64,000 nt of DNA from G963674505 sp964575975 (lineage in GTDB: Bacteria > Desulfobacterota > Desulfobacteria > Desulfobacterales > SKZT01): positions 1-64,000 of the forward strand of contig CAZNTU010000007.1 in NCBI GenBank assembly GCA_964575975.1, in the 5' to 3' direction. The translations under genes and the position numbers were made by a program. Positions 34,244 through 43,716 of this stretch are shown in pieces. Position 1 is the first letter of the stretch, and the number at the start of each line of letters is the position of its first letter. The notes beneath the pieces are model-generated. The model did no database searches. It was not told the origin of the DNA and saw nothing but the letters and a program-made list of their open reading frames with translations.

Positions 34244-34744
34244 ATGGAAATCAGAAAAGAGACGTCCGCAGACATCGAGGGGATATCGGAAATTACCGCA
34301 GCCGCCTTCAAGACTCTGTCGATCAGCAACCAAACCGAACGTTTCATAATAAACGCGTTACGGGCCGCGAATGCGCTGACGCTTTCGCTTGTGGCCGCGA
34401 TCGACGGCAGGGTCGTCGGGCATGTCGCCTTTTCGCCGGTAGCCGTATCCGACGGTTCGACTGGCTGGTACGGCCTGGGGCCGCTTTCCGTCTCGCCGGA
34501 GAACCAGAAAAAAGGGATTGGGACATCGCTGGTCAACGAGGGGCTGTCCTTGCTGAAAGGGATGGGCGGCCGGGGGTGCGCTCTCGCGGGCGATCCGAAC
34601 TATTATAAACGGTTCGGATTCCGCAATTTCCCGGAACTGGTCCACGAGGGAATTCCGCAAGAGTTTTTCCTGGCCCTGCCGTTTGCCGGGAAAGTTCCGA
34701 AGGGCACGGTGGTTTTCCACGAAGGCTTCGCTGCGAGGGGATAG
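34244..34744 (+). CDS. GNAT-family N-acetyltransferase
   Basis: The 166-residue protein has the acetyl-CoA loop of GNAT enzymes (SPENQKKGIGTSLVNEGL, about 86-103) followed by GDPNYYKRFGF, the pattern of the YhbS-like group. The substrate is unknown. It stands alone between the broken higBA and the type I modification genes. Confidence 0.85.
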   Translation: MEIRKETSADIEGISEITAAAFKTLSISNQTERFIINALRAANALTLSLVAAIDGRVVGHVAFSPVAVSDGSTGWYGLGPLSVSPENQKKGIGTSLVNEGLSLLKGMGGRGCALAGDPNYYKRFGFRNFPELVHEGIPQEFFLALPFAGKVPKGTVVFHEGFAARG

Positions 34745-34792
34745 GAAGCGGGCCGATGAAAATCTTGCTCTCAAAGAATCCTGTTTTTGGTG

Positions 34793-34875
34793 GTGGATCG
34801 AGTCGGTTGGCGAAGAATGCGAAATTCCCGCGAAGAGGGAACAGAACCGATCCTTCAACCGATTCGGCCCGCCAC
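34793..34875. repeat. Dispersed 83-bp palindromic repeat, copy 1
   Basis: The element begins GTGGATCGAGTCGGTTG and ends with the near-complement CAACCGATTCGGCCCGCCAC, so it can fold into a long hairpin. A related copy lies at 41056-41136. Both are non-coding and sit in accessory DNA. The remainder of 34745-35211 upstream of hsdM shows no gene. Confidence 0.75.
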
Positions 34876-35211
34876 TCCATTTTTCAACGCCTTGAAACAC
34901 CGCGCTCGAAAAAAAAACTTATTTTCGTTCTTTTCGATCTTAGTAGCACAGGGTGCCCCCTTTTCCCCAACCTTATTATCTTATTTTTCTCGTCCGGCGT
35001 TCCGGCAGGCTTTCCGGAGATATTGGAAAAATCGTTCGCGATCCCCAGCCCCGCCAAATGGGCGACGGAATTGTCGCTCCGAACAGCCGAGTACGATCAC
35101 AGGCGCAAACAAGGGTTCGGGCCGAAGAGCGGCTATCGCCGGCACCCCGCGTCGTTGTCCGGAACGAATCGACCGATACCCAGAGAGACTATAGCAAGGA
35201 ATAGAACATTC

Positions 35212-36696
35212 ATGATTACAGGCGAAATCAAATCCAAAATCGACCGCGTCTGGGACACCATGTGGTCCGGGGGGATCTCCAACCCGCTTTCCGTCATCGA
35301 GCAGTTGACCTACCTGCTTTTCATCAAGCGGCTGGACGAGCTTCACACCTTGAAGGAGCGCAAGGCAGCCCGGACCAAAAAACCCGTCGAGGCCCCGGTC
35401 TTCGCCGAAGGCCAGGACCATCTCCGCTGGTCGCGCTTCAAGGAGACGGCACCCGAGCAAATGTTCGCCACGGTGCGGGACGAGGTGTTCCCGTTCGTCA
35501 AGAGCCTCGGGAAGAACGGCGGCGACGGCGACCCGGAGGATTCGACCTATACGAACCACATGAAGGACGCCCTTTTCATGATGCCCACCCATCGGGTGCT
35601 GGCCAACGTGGTGGACCAGCTCGACGGCATCGACATGGCCGATTCCGACACCAAGGGCGACCTTTACGAATACATGCTCGGCAAGATCGCCAGCGCCGGG
35701 CAGAACGGCCAGTTCCGCACCCCGCGCCACATCATCGGGCTGATGGTGGAGATGACCGCGCCGACGCCCAAGGACGCGATCTGCGACCCGGCCTGCGGCA
35801 CGGCGGGGTTTCTGATCGCCGCCTCGGAGTATCTGGTCAAACACCACAGCGACGCCATCTACCGCGACGAGGCCTCCCGCCGCCGCTTCAACGAGGGGAC
35901 CTTCCACGGCTACGACTTCGACAGCACCATGCTGCGCATCGGCAGCATGAACATGCTGCTCCACGGCGTGGAAAACCCGGCCATCCGCTACCGCGACTCG
36001 CTGGCCGAACCCGCCGAGGACGACGCCGAAAAATACACCCTGATTCTCGCCAATCCGCCCTTCGCCGGCAGCCTCGACTACGACTCGACCTCCAAGGACC
36101 TCCTGCGGACCGTCAAGACGAAGAAGACCGAACTGCTCTTCCTGGCCCTGTTCCTGCGCCTGCTCCAAAGCGGCGGACGCGCCGCCGTCATCGTCCCGGA
36201 CGGCGTCCTGTTCGGCTCCAGCAAGGCGCACAAAACCCTGCGCAAGATCCTGGTGGAGGAACAGAAGCTCGACGCCGTAGTCTCCATGCCCTCGGGCGTG
36301 TTCAAACCCTACGCCGGGGTCAGCACCGCCATCCTCTTCTTCACCAAGACCAACTCCGGCGGGACCGACAACGTCTGGTACTACGACATGCAGTCCGACG
36401 GGTTTTCGCTGGACGACAAGCGCATTCCGAGACCGGACAAGAGCGACCTGCCGGACATTCTCGCTCGCTGGCAAAATCTCGAAGCTGAAAAAGAATGCAA
36501 ACGAACCGACCAAAGCTTTCTCGTAACTAAGTCCGAGATCGCCAGAAACGACTATGATCTCTCCATTAACCGCTACAAGGAGGTTGAATATGCAGCAGTG
36601 AAGTATGACCCGCCTAAATTGATTCTGGAACGGTTGGCGAAACTGGAGGCGGAAATTGCATATGGGCGGAAGGAGCTGGAGGGGCTGTTGGGATGA
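35212..36696 (+). CDS. hsdM: Type I modification methylase HsdM
   Basis: The 494-residue N6-adenine methylase has the SAM motif DPACGTAGF and the catalytic NPPF (NPPFAGSLDYD), with the HsdM N-terminal helical domain (SNPLSVIEQLTYLLFIKRLDEL). ATG 35212 starts on the conserved N terminus; the open frame upstream has no domain. Its 3' end overlaps hsdS (ATGA). Base composition is visibly richer in G+C than its neighbours, consistent with horizontal transfer. With hsdR broken, it probably methylates DNA without restriction. Confidence 0.93.
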   Translation: MITGEIKSKIDRVWDTMWSGGISNPLSVIEQLTYLLFIKRLDELHTLKERKAARTKKPVEAPVFAEGQDHLRWSRFKETAPEQMFATVRDEVFPFVKSLGKNGGDGDPEDSTYTNHMKDALFMMPTHRVLANVVDQLDGIDMADSDTKGDLYEYMLGKIASAGQNGQFRTPRHIIGLMVEMTAPTPKDAICDPACGTAGFLIAASEYLVKHHSDAIYRDEASRRRFNEGTFHGYDFDSTMLRIGSMNMLLHGVENPAIRYRDSLAEPAEDDAEKYTLILANPPFAGSLDYDSTSKDLLRTVKTKKTELLFLALFLRLLQSGGRAAVIVPDGVLFGSSKAHKTLRKILVEEQKLDAVVSMPSGVFKPYAGVSTAILFFTKTNSGGTDNVWYYDMQSDGFSLDDKRIPRPDKSDLPDILARWQNLEAEKECKRTDQSFLVTKSEIARNDYDLSINRYKEVEYAAVKYDPPKLILERLAKLEAEIAYGRKELEGLLG

Positions 36697-37877
36697 GCGA
36701 ATCTACCACCCTTTCCGATCTTTTGTTTGAGTATGACGAACGTTTGGGAGATTTGGAGGAGCCGGTTGTTCTCACGTTGACAGAAAAGAACGGTTTTGTT
36801 CCGCAGGAGGAGCGTTTCAAAAAAAGGTTGGCGACTGAGGACACAAGTAAGTACAAAGTAGTCCGACGATTCGACGTTGCTTATAACCAGTATTTGCTTT
36901 GGGCAGGCGCAATTGCACAAAATAAAGATTGGGACAGTGGCATTGTGTCGCCCGCCTATCCAACATTTAGGGTACGTAAAGGTTATGATCCTCGCTATGT
37001 GGACTGGCTTCTTTCCGGAGACGCTATCCGTCTAAACTACGATGCGATCTCGTTTGGTGCAGTTCCGCGCCGCAGGCGCGCAAAAGAAAGCGACTTCCTT
37101 TCAATCGAAATTCCGAAGCCCCCACCCATAGCCGAACAAAAACGGATTGCGGCAATTCTGGATGCGGCAGACGCCTTGCGGGCCAAGCGCCGCAGATCCT
37201 TCGCACAGCTCGACACCCTGCTCCAATCCACCTTCATTGACATGTTTGGCGATCCCGTGACCAATCCGAGGGGATGGAGAACAGAAATTTTAGGTAACTG
37301 GATTGATAAGATTGAAAGTGGTTGGAGCCCTAAGTGCATAGATCGAAAATCTCTTGATGACGAATGGGGGGTCCTTAAACTAGGTGCGGTGACTCGGTGT
37401 GAATTCAATGAGTCAGAACAAAAGGCGCTTCCTCATGATCTTAAACCTCGTCCTGTTATCGAAGTTCACCCAGGCGATTTGTTGTTCTCCAGAAAAAACA
37501 CTTACGAGTTGATTGCAGCAGCGGCCTATGTCCATGATATTAGACCAAAGCTCATGCTTTCCGATTTGATATTCCGCTTGCGTTTAAAGCCGGTGGCCAA
37601 AGTGGACCCAAGATTTTTGTGGCAACTTTTAATTCAACCCCGCCAGCGGAATACGATACAGAAACTTGCAGGAGGAGCGGCAGGGTCAATGCCTAATATT
37701 TCTAAAGCAAAGCTAAAGACTGTAAGATTGATAAAGCCACCCCTCCAACTCCAACACCGCTTCGCCACCATAGTCGAATCCGTCGGAAAACAAAAATCCC
37801 GCCTGCGTGCCCATTTTGCCGAACTCGACACCCTCTTCGCCTCCCTCCAATCCCGCGCCTTCAACGGAGAGCTTTAG
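36693..37877 (+). CDS. hsdS: Type I specificity subunit HsdS
   Basis: The 394-residue protein has two target-recognition domains, each followed by a conserved helix: IAEQKRIAAILDAADALRAKRRRSFAQLD (about 147-175) and the C-terminal LQLQHRFATIVESVGKQKSRLRAHFAELDTLFASLQSRAF. It determines the two-part DNA target of the methylase. It overlaps hsdM by 4 bp. The recognition domains are lower in G+C than hsdM, as is common for these exchangeable parts. Confidence 0.92.
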   Translation: MSESTTLSDLLFEYDERLGDLEEPVVLTLTEKNGFVPQEERFKKRLATEDTSKYKVVRRFDVAYNQYLLWAGAIAQNKDWDSGIVSPAYPTFRVRKGYDPRYVDWLLSGDAIRLNYDAISFGAVPRRRRAKESDFLSIEIPKPPPIAEQKRIAAILDAADALRAKRRRSFAQLDTLLQSTFIDMFGDPVTNPRGWRTEILGNWIDKIESGWSPKCIDRKSLDDEWGVLKLGAVTRCEFNESEQKALPHDLKPRPVIEVHPGDLLFSRKNTYELIAAAAYVHDIRPKLMLSDLIFRLRLKPVAKVDPRFLWQLLIQPRQRNTIQKLAGGAAGSMPNISKAKLKTVRLIKPPLQLQHRFATIVESVGKQKSRLRAHFAELDTLFASLQSRAFNGEL

Positions 37878-37942
37878 CCGATGATTTCGCCGCACACATC
37901 ACACACATCAAAAGCAGGGAACATACCCCGCAAGAGGCGATT

Positions 37943-38350
37943 TTGGCCGAAGTCAAGGAGTCAGGGACGATCTCCACGAGAATCTGCGTCCAGAGACTCG
38001 GTATCCCGAGCGCGACTGCCAAACGCCACATTGCCGAACTTGTCGCCGCCGGCGTTCTCGAAAAAGAGGGTACAGGACGTTCAACCCGTTATCGGCTCAT
38101 CGAACCGAAAGCGAGCTGTTTCAATGTGATGCGAGCCGATTTGAATCACAAAATGGAGGAGAAAGTGGCCACCGAACGAAATAAATATACCATCGCGCTT
38201 GTCGTCAGCCGGGGGCGAGGAAAATTTCGCCGAAAGCATGCCGAAAAACCAGCGGATTTTTGTTCCCGCGTCCGAGGTTGGACGATGTGTATTATCGGGT
38301 TTGGCGTCGGCAAGTACCCCGAAGTGGTTTCGTATCGCAGCCCAGGGTAA
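37943..38350 (+). CDS. Winged-helix fragment, probably a gene remnant
   Basis: From a TTG at 37943, about 55 residues form a winged-helix DNA-binding domain (TISTRICVQRLGIPSATAKRHIAELVAAGVLEKEG...TRYRLIE). After residue 60 the sequence loses protein character and runs into the repeat at 38315. A regulator has probably lost both ends. No active function is claimed. Confidence 0.35.
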   Translation: MAEVKESGTISTRICVQRLGIPSATAKRHIAELVAAGVLEKEGTGRSTRYRLIEPKASCFNVMRADLNHKMEEKVATERNKYTIALVVSRGRGKFRRKHAEKPADFCSRVRGWTMCIIGFGVGKYPEVVSYRSPG

Positions 38351-38412
38351 AGCGGAGCGCCACCCTGGGGGAAGGGGCCGCACCCGTTCCCCATACCCTG
38401 AAAGGGTTGCAT
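38315..38412 (+). repeat. Inverted repeat element, copy A
   Basis: The roughly 95-bp segment, starting TACCCCGAAGTGGTTTCG, is matched in inverse orientation at 38556-38650. Inside it, CCCAGGGT and ACCCTGGG form a strong hairpin. It is non-coding. Confidence 0.8.
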
Positions 38413-38555
38413 AGGGAGAAGCCCGCCGGTGCCCCCGACCGTCGCGCTCGGTCGAAAAACACGAACACCGGGGGCATCGGCGGGTCGGCCGCAGGCAATC
38501 TTCGGAAAGTTTTGTAGGGCTTGTGCGTCGAAACGCCGAACCGCATGGATTTTTA

Positions 38556-38650
38556 TTGAACCCCTTCAGGGTAGGGAAACATATCGGACATCGTCCCCAG
38601 GGTGGCGCTTCGCTCGACCCTGGGCTGCGATACGAAACCCCTTCGGGGTA
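38556..38650 (-). repeat. Inverted repeat element, copy B
   Basis: Reverse-complement counterpart of 38315-38412 with only a few changes (GGGTCGAGCG versus GGGTAAAGCG within the loop). The two copies bracket about 140 bp without a gene. The rest of 37878-39032 shows only the winged-helix fragment and short repeats. Confidence 0.8.
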
Positions 38651-38901
38651 TTCCGACGTCGGCATGGAGACGGAAAGGGAAACGATCTTGTGGATTGTTA
38701 TCCAAAAGCGCATGGAAATGGATCGAAAAATGAAGGTTTGCAAATCCGTTGGTCTAAAAGGACACATTTTGACAAACTTCCGGAAATCGGGAACAAACCC
38801 CATCGGAATTTCCATGTGCTGCTTGACGATGATTCTCGTCATCCCATTGTTGTCAGCCTATGTTGAGAGCAACCTTGGTATCTTTTTTTTATTCCGAGAC
38901 C

Positions 38902-38988
38902 TGATCGGTTAAACCGATCAACGGTGGAGTAAAAACGAGGCGGTATGAGGCGGTAGTGAGTCGGTATAAGGCGATAGCGAGGCGCTAC
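38902..38988. repeat. Palindrome and short tandem repeats before hsdR remnant
   Basis: A 19-base perfect palindrome (TGATCGGTT-A-AACCGATCA, 38902-38920) is followed by five imperfect 10-11-base units of the type GAGGCGGTA(T/GT) (38937-38988). They lie just upstream of the hsdR pseudogene and may be a former promoter region or a deletion scar. Confidence 0.6.
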
Positions 38989-39032
38989 GCTGCTTGTTCG
39001 GGCGAATATGCGCCTCATGGGGAGAATGAACC

Positions 39033-39697
39033 ATGAGCAATTTTTCTTTTCTAACATCCGATTTTCGCGACATCGCCGAATCCGCCGCGCGCGCGGAAGG
39101 CCACATCGCGAGCGACCCACGCGCAGCCTGTTTCCACGCCCGTTTCACGCTCGAGGCGGTGGTGCATTGGATCTACAGGCACGACCCCGCCTTGCGCATG
39201 CAGCTGGCGTTCGCCGAGAACGACGCCGCGACCCTGGAACGGCTTCGCCGCAAGGCGATGGAGATCGCCACGATGCTGGAGGAGAAGGCGGCCATCCCAG
39301 CGGTAAAGGCCCGGCTGAGCTATCTCGCGGCGTTGCAGGACACGGCTTTTTGGAAAGGAATCGATCTGGCGGCGCTCTCGAGAGAAGCAACGCCCCTTCC
39401 CTGCCGTGGTTCGTGCGCAGCCTAGTGGGGATGGACCGCGCCGCCGCCCAGGCCGCTTTCTCCCGGCTGTTGAACGACCGCAGCCTGACCGCGCCCCAGA
39501 TTCGCTTCGTGGAGACGATCGTCGATCAGCTCACGGCGCGCGGCGTAATGGAGCCCGACGCCCTGTACGAGCCGCCGTTTATCAACCTCCACGCCGGCGG
39601 CCCGGACGCGCTCTTCGCCGGAAAGGAGAAGTTGATCGAAGGAATATTCGAGAAGTTCGAGGCAATCCATGCCGGACTGAACGTGGAGGCGGCTTGA
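39033..39697 (+). pseudogene. hsdR: hsdR remnant with internal deletions
   Basis: The first 55 residues (MSNFSFLTSDFRDIAESAAR... to HDPALRM) match the N terminus of type I restriction subunit HsdR. They run straight into sequence from its C-terminal region (LRRKAMEIATMLEEKAAIPAVKARL). A shift of frame near 39390 then leads to the extreme C terminus (LPWFVRSLVGMDRAAAQAAF...). The nuclease and helicase domains, some 800-900 residues, are absent. This inactivates restriction and leaves hsdMS as a modification-only unit. Confidence 0.85.
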
Positions 39698-39844
39698 GGT
39701 AGCGCACGGCTATATCGGTTCCGCCAAGCTCTTTATGGTCGAACTGAAAAAACAACCATTACTTTTTGTACAAGCATCTTTGGCGTTGAATCTATCGATA
39801 CGGAAGGCTTCCAAATAAAATCCAAAAGATCGAGGAGGCAAACG

Positions 39845-40921
39845 ATGAAAAAGAACATGTTCTTCAGACTGGAAGCGATGACCATCGGACTGGAATTTGC
39901 CGAAACCGCTGTAATCATGATTGCCGGCAAATCGAAAGAATCAAAAATTGTCGAAACATCGGAACTCGAGTATTTGATATCAAGTTCGATCAGATCCATT
40001 CGCGAATCCATTTCCATAGGAATGGACGGGATAATGGAAGAAAACGAACTGAAAAAAATGGAAGAATTGGTCTCGACGGTCGAAAATATGGATGCGCTGC
40101 TGGCCGCAGGCAGAACGGAAATACTTTTGCCACGCGTTCTTCAGCTTCGGGAAGCGGTCGATTACGCCGAAAATCGTCTGAACGAGGGCAAGCCGGAATG
40201 GTTCGCGCCCTGTATCATCGGAGAAGCCGTGATAGCGGCAACCGTCGCAAAGGCAGGACGGGCGGATCGATCCGTCACTACGCCCCTAAAGCAACTTCAG
40301 GAAAAAGGTCGAACCATGATACTCGACGAGATTGCGAAGAGTCTTGTCCGGTCGGACTTGCCGATTCCATGGAATGCCGTGAAACGATTCCTCGACGGGG
40401 ATACGACGGCGCTGAAAGAAATTGCAAGTCTGCCGCGCGAAAGGTTTGAAAATAAAAAGGGCGAAGCGAAAATCGAATTTAAAAACGGGTTCTTGGAAAT
40501 AGCCGATCGCATCAGAGAGATTTGCATAAAGTACGTTGATGTTGGTTCTCTTTATCTGGAAGATGGACTTCCACCCAAAAAACTGTTAAATGCGAGACAA
40601 TATTTCAATATTCCGGGCGATGAACCGGTTATTCTATTGTGCGACGCAACCGTTTTCGGCAGTTGCAAAATCGGATTTGCAATTTGCGAAAAGGGCCTGT
40701 ATTGGGGCGTTGACTGGACAACCGAGACAAAACGAACATTTCTTTCCTGGAACGATTTTTCGGAAAGGCAGTTAGAACTGGTAAAATTCGAAATAAATCT
40801 GGAAAGCGGCGACAAAATAGGATTGGCGGCTCTCGGCAGTGACGAACAACGTAATCGAGTGTTTGAAATGCTGAATGAAATCAAGTTGATGCTTTTGGAT
40901 ACATTGCCCTATACCGTCTGA
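39845..40921 (+). CDS. Uncharacterised protein with C-terminal PH-like domain
   Basis: The 358-residue soluble protein is not recognised as a whole. The N-terminal 240 residues are mainly helical. The last 110, from FNIPGDEPVILLCDATVFGSCKIGFAICEKGLYWG to the end, resemble the bacterial PH-like/SHOCT-associated domain seen at the end of many tetratricopeptide or GYF proteins. AGGAGG precedes the ATG. It sits between the hsdR remnant and two methyltransferases, with no clear partner. Confidence 0.6.
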   Translation: MKKNMFFRLEAMTIGLEFAETAVIMIAGKSKESKIVETSELEYLISSSIRSIRESISIGMDGIMEENELKKMEELVSTVENMDALLAAGRTEILLPRVLQLREAVDYAENRLNEGKPEWFAPCIIGEAVIAATVAKAGRADRSVTTPLKQLQEKGRTMILDEIAKSLVRSDLPIPWNAVKRFLDGDTTALKEIASLPRERFENKKGEAKIEFKNGFLEIADRIREICIKYVDVGSLYLEDGLPPKKLLNARQYFNIPGDEPVILLCDATVFGSCKIGFAICEKGLYWGVDWTTETKRTFLSWNDFSERQLELVKFEINLESGDKIGLAALGSDEQRNRVFEMLNEIKLMLLDTLPYTV

Positions 40922-41055
40922 AACCGCGTAGGAAAATTGGATTTTAGGCGCTTTTCCAGACACTCGGTCGGATTTGCGAAAGATAACGGCAGTCCACCGC
41001 CGATCATCCGGCGAAATTCCAATATTCTTTCTCGGCTTTCATAAAAAAAACGGCA

Positions 41056-41136
41056 GTGGGTCGAATCGGTTGGCGAAGGATCCGACATTTCTGCAAAAAG
41101 GGAATAAAAAGCGACCCTGCAACCGATTCGACCCAC
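41056..41136. repeat. Dispersed palindromic repeat, copy 2
   Basis: Arms GTGGGTCGAATCGGTTG and CAACCGATTCGACCCAC (17 bp, perfect) flank about 47 bp. It is homologous along its length to 34793-34875. The 385-bp gap 40922-41306 holds nothing else that was recognised. Confidence 0.8.
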
Positions 41137-41306
41137 CACCAAAAAAACATGAATCGATTTGTTCGCATCCTGTTTCTTGGTCCGTTTTTCTACCTCGGAC
41201 ACCGTCGGAAGTTCGGCATAGGCCTGTTCCCGTCTCAGCCATACAGACGGAAAGAAACTCGATCTCGCGTACTTTATCCAGTGAAGAAAGGAACACGGGG
41301 AAAACC

Positions 41307-42071
41307 ATGGCATCGAATTGGAAAGCATACAACGAATTGGCGTGGACTGAGGATTGGTTTGCAGGGCCGGCTTCCTACGAGGACGAGGCGGGGTTTTACG
41401 TATCGCAAATCAAGAAGTATTCGGCGAATCCCCCGAAGACCATGTTGCATCTGGGAAGCGGGGCGGGCGGCATGGATTGGGTGTTCAAGCGCCACTTCAC
41501 GGTCACGGGCGTGGATTTGAGTCCGGGCATGCTTGCCAAGGCCCGGGCCGCGCACCCGGATATCGAATACATCGAGGCGGATATTCGCGCATTGCGTCTG
41601 GGTCGGCAGTTCGACGCGGTTGCGATTCCCGATTGTATCGACTACATGATTTCGGAGAACGACTTGGACAGGGCGGTCGAAACGGCGGTTTGCCATCTAA
41701 AGCCTTGCGGCGTGCTGCTCGTGGTCGCCAAAACGAAAGAGACGTTCAATAACAACAACTTCGCCTATACTGGAGAAAAGGACGGCATTCACATTACTCT
41801 TCTGGAGAACAATTACGTAGATCCGGCCAGCCCCGACAGATACGAGGCGACGCTGGTTTACCTGATCCGCGAGAAGGGGGAACTCTCCGTACACATGGAC
41901 CGCCATGTCCTTGGCCTGTTTTCGCAGAAGACCTGGGAGAATGTGTTTCGGGACCATGGACTATGCCTGCGCCAATCCACACTGGATGGCGTTTACGGCG
42001 AGTATCTGCTGGAAGACGGCTCCTATCCTATGCAGGTTTTTGCGGGCGTAAAAAACGGGCGCGAAGAATAG
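41307..42071 (+). CDS. SAM-dependent methyltransferase (class I)
   Basis: The 254-residue protein has motif I as LHLGSGAGGMDWVFKRHF (about 47-64), motif II GVDLSPGM and the IPDCIDYM region. It is a class I methyltransferase of the methyltransf_11/25 type, with the substrate unknown. ATG 41307 follows a GGGG-rich site and begins the conserved domain. A second methyltransferase follows 135 bp later. Confidence 0.8.
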   Translation: MASNWKAYNELAWTEDWFAGPASYEDEAGFYVSQIKKYSANPPKTMLHLGSGAGGMDWVFKRHFTVTGVDLSPGMLAKARAAHPDIEYIEADIRALRLGRQFDAVAIPDCIDYMISENDLDRAVETAVCHLKPCGVLLVVAKTKETFNNNNFAYTGEKDGIHITLLENNYVDPASPDRYEATLVYLIREKGELSVHMDRHVLGLFSQKTWENVFRDHGLCLRQSTLDGVYGEYLLEDGSYPMQVFAGVKNGREE

Positions 42072-42206
42072 GCGCTTGATTAGCAATTTGCTCCGCCCTG
42101 CCCCTCGTTTCGACTTGAACGCGATCGAAAAATGTTGTAAAAAGCACACTTTTTGCGTCCGGAGCCGGACGCGTCCATTGTTTCATGAATACGGAAAAGG
42201 AGTATC

Positions 42207-42929
42207 GTGTATTCCGACTTTAAAATCATTTCCACGTATTACGATGCCCTGTATGTAAACGACCGGGAATACGAGCCAGAAGCCGCCAAGGTCAAGGAAC
42301 TGCTGAGCAGGCACGGTGTTCCGCCGCAGGCCGATCTGCTCGTTCTGGCCTGCGGCACGGGGGGGCATGTCCCTTACTTCAAGGACGACTACAATGTTTC
42401 CGGGCTGGATCTCAGCGAGGATATGCTCGATCTTGCCAGGAAAAAGTTTCCCGACGTCGGCTTCCATATTGGCGACTTGATCGATTTCAACTTGAAGATG
42501 GAATTCGACGCCGCGATCTGCCTGTACGGGTCGATCGGATTCGTCAAAACCTCCGACAATTTGCTCGCCTCCATGAAACGTATTTCGGCCCACCTGCGGC
42601 CCGAGGGACTGGTCCTGATCACTCCCTGGAGCACGGTGGAGGAATTCCAGGATCTCATGGTGGTCGACGCGGTCGACCGGCCGGATTTGAAAATCGCCCG
42701 CATGGAACAGGTTCGCCTCAAGGAGCCGAAAATCGTGGAAGTTACGTTCCACCATCTTCTGGGGAAAAACAACGACGTGACCTACCACAGACAATCCATG
42801 GAAATCGGTCTTTTCTCGCGGGAAGAGTACATTTCCGCAATGACCGACGCCGGATTGAAGGTCGTGGAGGAATACAAGGGAACCGACGTGCGCGGCGGCG
42901 CTTATATCGCCAAACGAGTTGCAGAGTAG
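42207..42929 (+). CDS. SAM-dependent methyltransferase (class I)
   Basis: A 240-residue class I methyltransferase with motif I LLVLACGTGGHVPYF (about 44-58) and GLDLSEDML. It begins at GTG 42207 with AAGGAG just upstream. The fold matches the methyltransf_25 group that acts on small molecules. It is only weakly similar to the preceding methyltransferase, so they are not recent duplicates. Substrate unknown. Confidence 0.82.
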   Translation: MYSDFKIISTYYDALYVNDREYEPEAAKVKELLSRHGVPPQADLLVLACGTGGHVPYFKDDYNVSGLDLSEDMLDLARKKFPDVGFHIGDLIDFNLKMEFDAAICLYGSIGFVKTSDNLLASMKRISAHLRPEGLVLITPWSTVEEFQDLMVVDAVDRPDLKIARMEQVRLKEPKIVEVTFHHLLGKNNDVTYHRQSMEIGLFSREEYISAMTDAGLKVVEEYKGTDVRGGAYIAKRVAE

Positions 42930-43488
42930 ATTTCGAAGCCTTCTTCTAGGGCAGACAGGAAAGATTGGGCATACGAACAATAAAAGACGGAAATTCTACC
43001 GCACCAAGAGAAGATCGTCCGGGTCGAATGTCTCTACCCATACTCGGGATACGCGGGGTTGGCCGGACGGGACCCGGAACAATTGGCCTTTGCCGGAAAG
43101 GCGCACCGCCGTTAGGGCAATAGACTTTTCTTGGCAGACTAAAAAACTACATATATCGAGACCGTACTCTTAAGGATTCGTCGCTCTTCTTCTGCTTCTG
43201 CTTTTCATTCAGCGCGGACGCGCGAAGCTGCGCTACCCTGCCCATGCGCCGGGGCTTTTCATCTGGGCAAGCCGGGGATACGCCCAGTAGAAGACTCTTC
43301 TCAGATTCGTCTGCTCGACGTAGACGGAGTTTGCTTAACCCGTTTTGAGCATGAATTCCGCCTTCTACTCCTTCTCGCTTCCGTTACGAGATTCCATGCG
43401 GAGCATATTGCTTTCCTTGTCAAATTTCGGAGTGGACAAGTTTCTGCTCGTCCACTCTCAGATGCAATGCGAAGGCAAAAACGCGGCT
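42930..43488. other. Intergenic region without recognisable gene
   Basis: About 560 bp between convergent genes. Both strands have only short frames without family features. No RNA gene, repeat or clear terminator was recognised. Confidence 0.4.
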
Positions 43489-43716
43489 TCAGACCAACTT
43501 GTAGTTCGCCTGCTGGTCCCAGACGATCTGGCCGATCTTTTTTCTGTGCTGGAGCACGGCCCTTACTTTCTTTTGCCACAGGGCGGGAACGGCTCTGTCC
43601 TCTTCGTCGAGATTCCCGTGCTCTTTGACGATCTCGTATATCTTCTGCAGCGGGACCCATTTGTCATACGGCATCTTGCCGTCCAAAATGTTCCATATTT
43701 GAGGAGACGTAATCAT
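43489..43716 (-). CDS. Small uncharacterised protein, possibly DNA-binding
   Basis: A 75-residue protein (ATG 43716, after GGAAGG) with WNILDGKMPYDKWVPLQKIYEIVKEHG then a basic segment WQKKVRAVLQHRKKIGQIVW. The pattern looks like a small winged helix but is not diagnostic. The longer frame from 43794 adds no conserved sequence. Function unknown. Confidence 0.5.
   Translation of the reverse strand: MITSPQIWNILDGKMPYDKWVPLQKIYEIVKEHGNLDEEDRAVPALWQKKVRAVLQHRKKIGQIVWDQQANYKLV

Noticed and set aside
34981..36513. 510-codon minus-strand frame opposite hsdM
   Set aside because: Low-complexity antisense shadow caused by high G+C; hsdM motifs lie on the plus strand.
42930..43488. Possible small genes in the gap between the methyltransferase and 43489
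   Set aside because: Frames are short, without ribosome sites or conserved residues.
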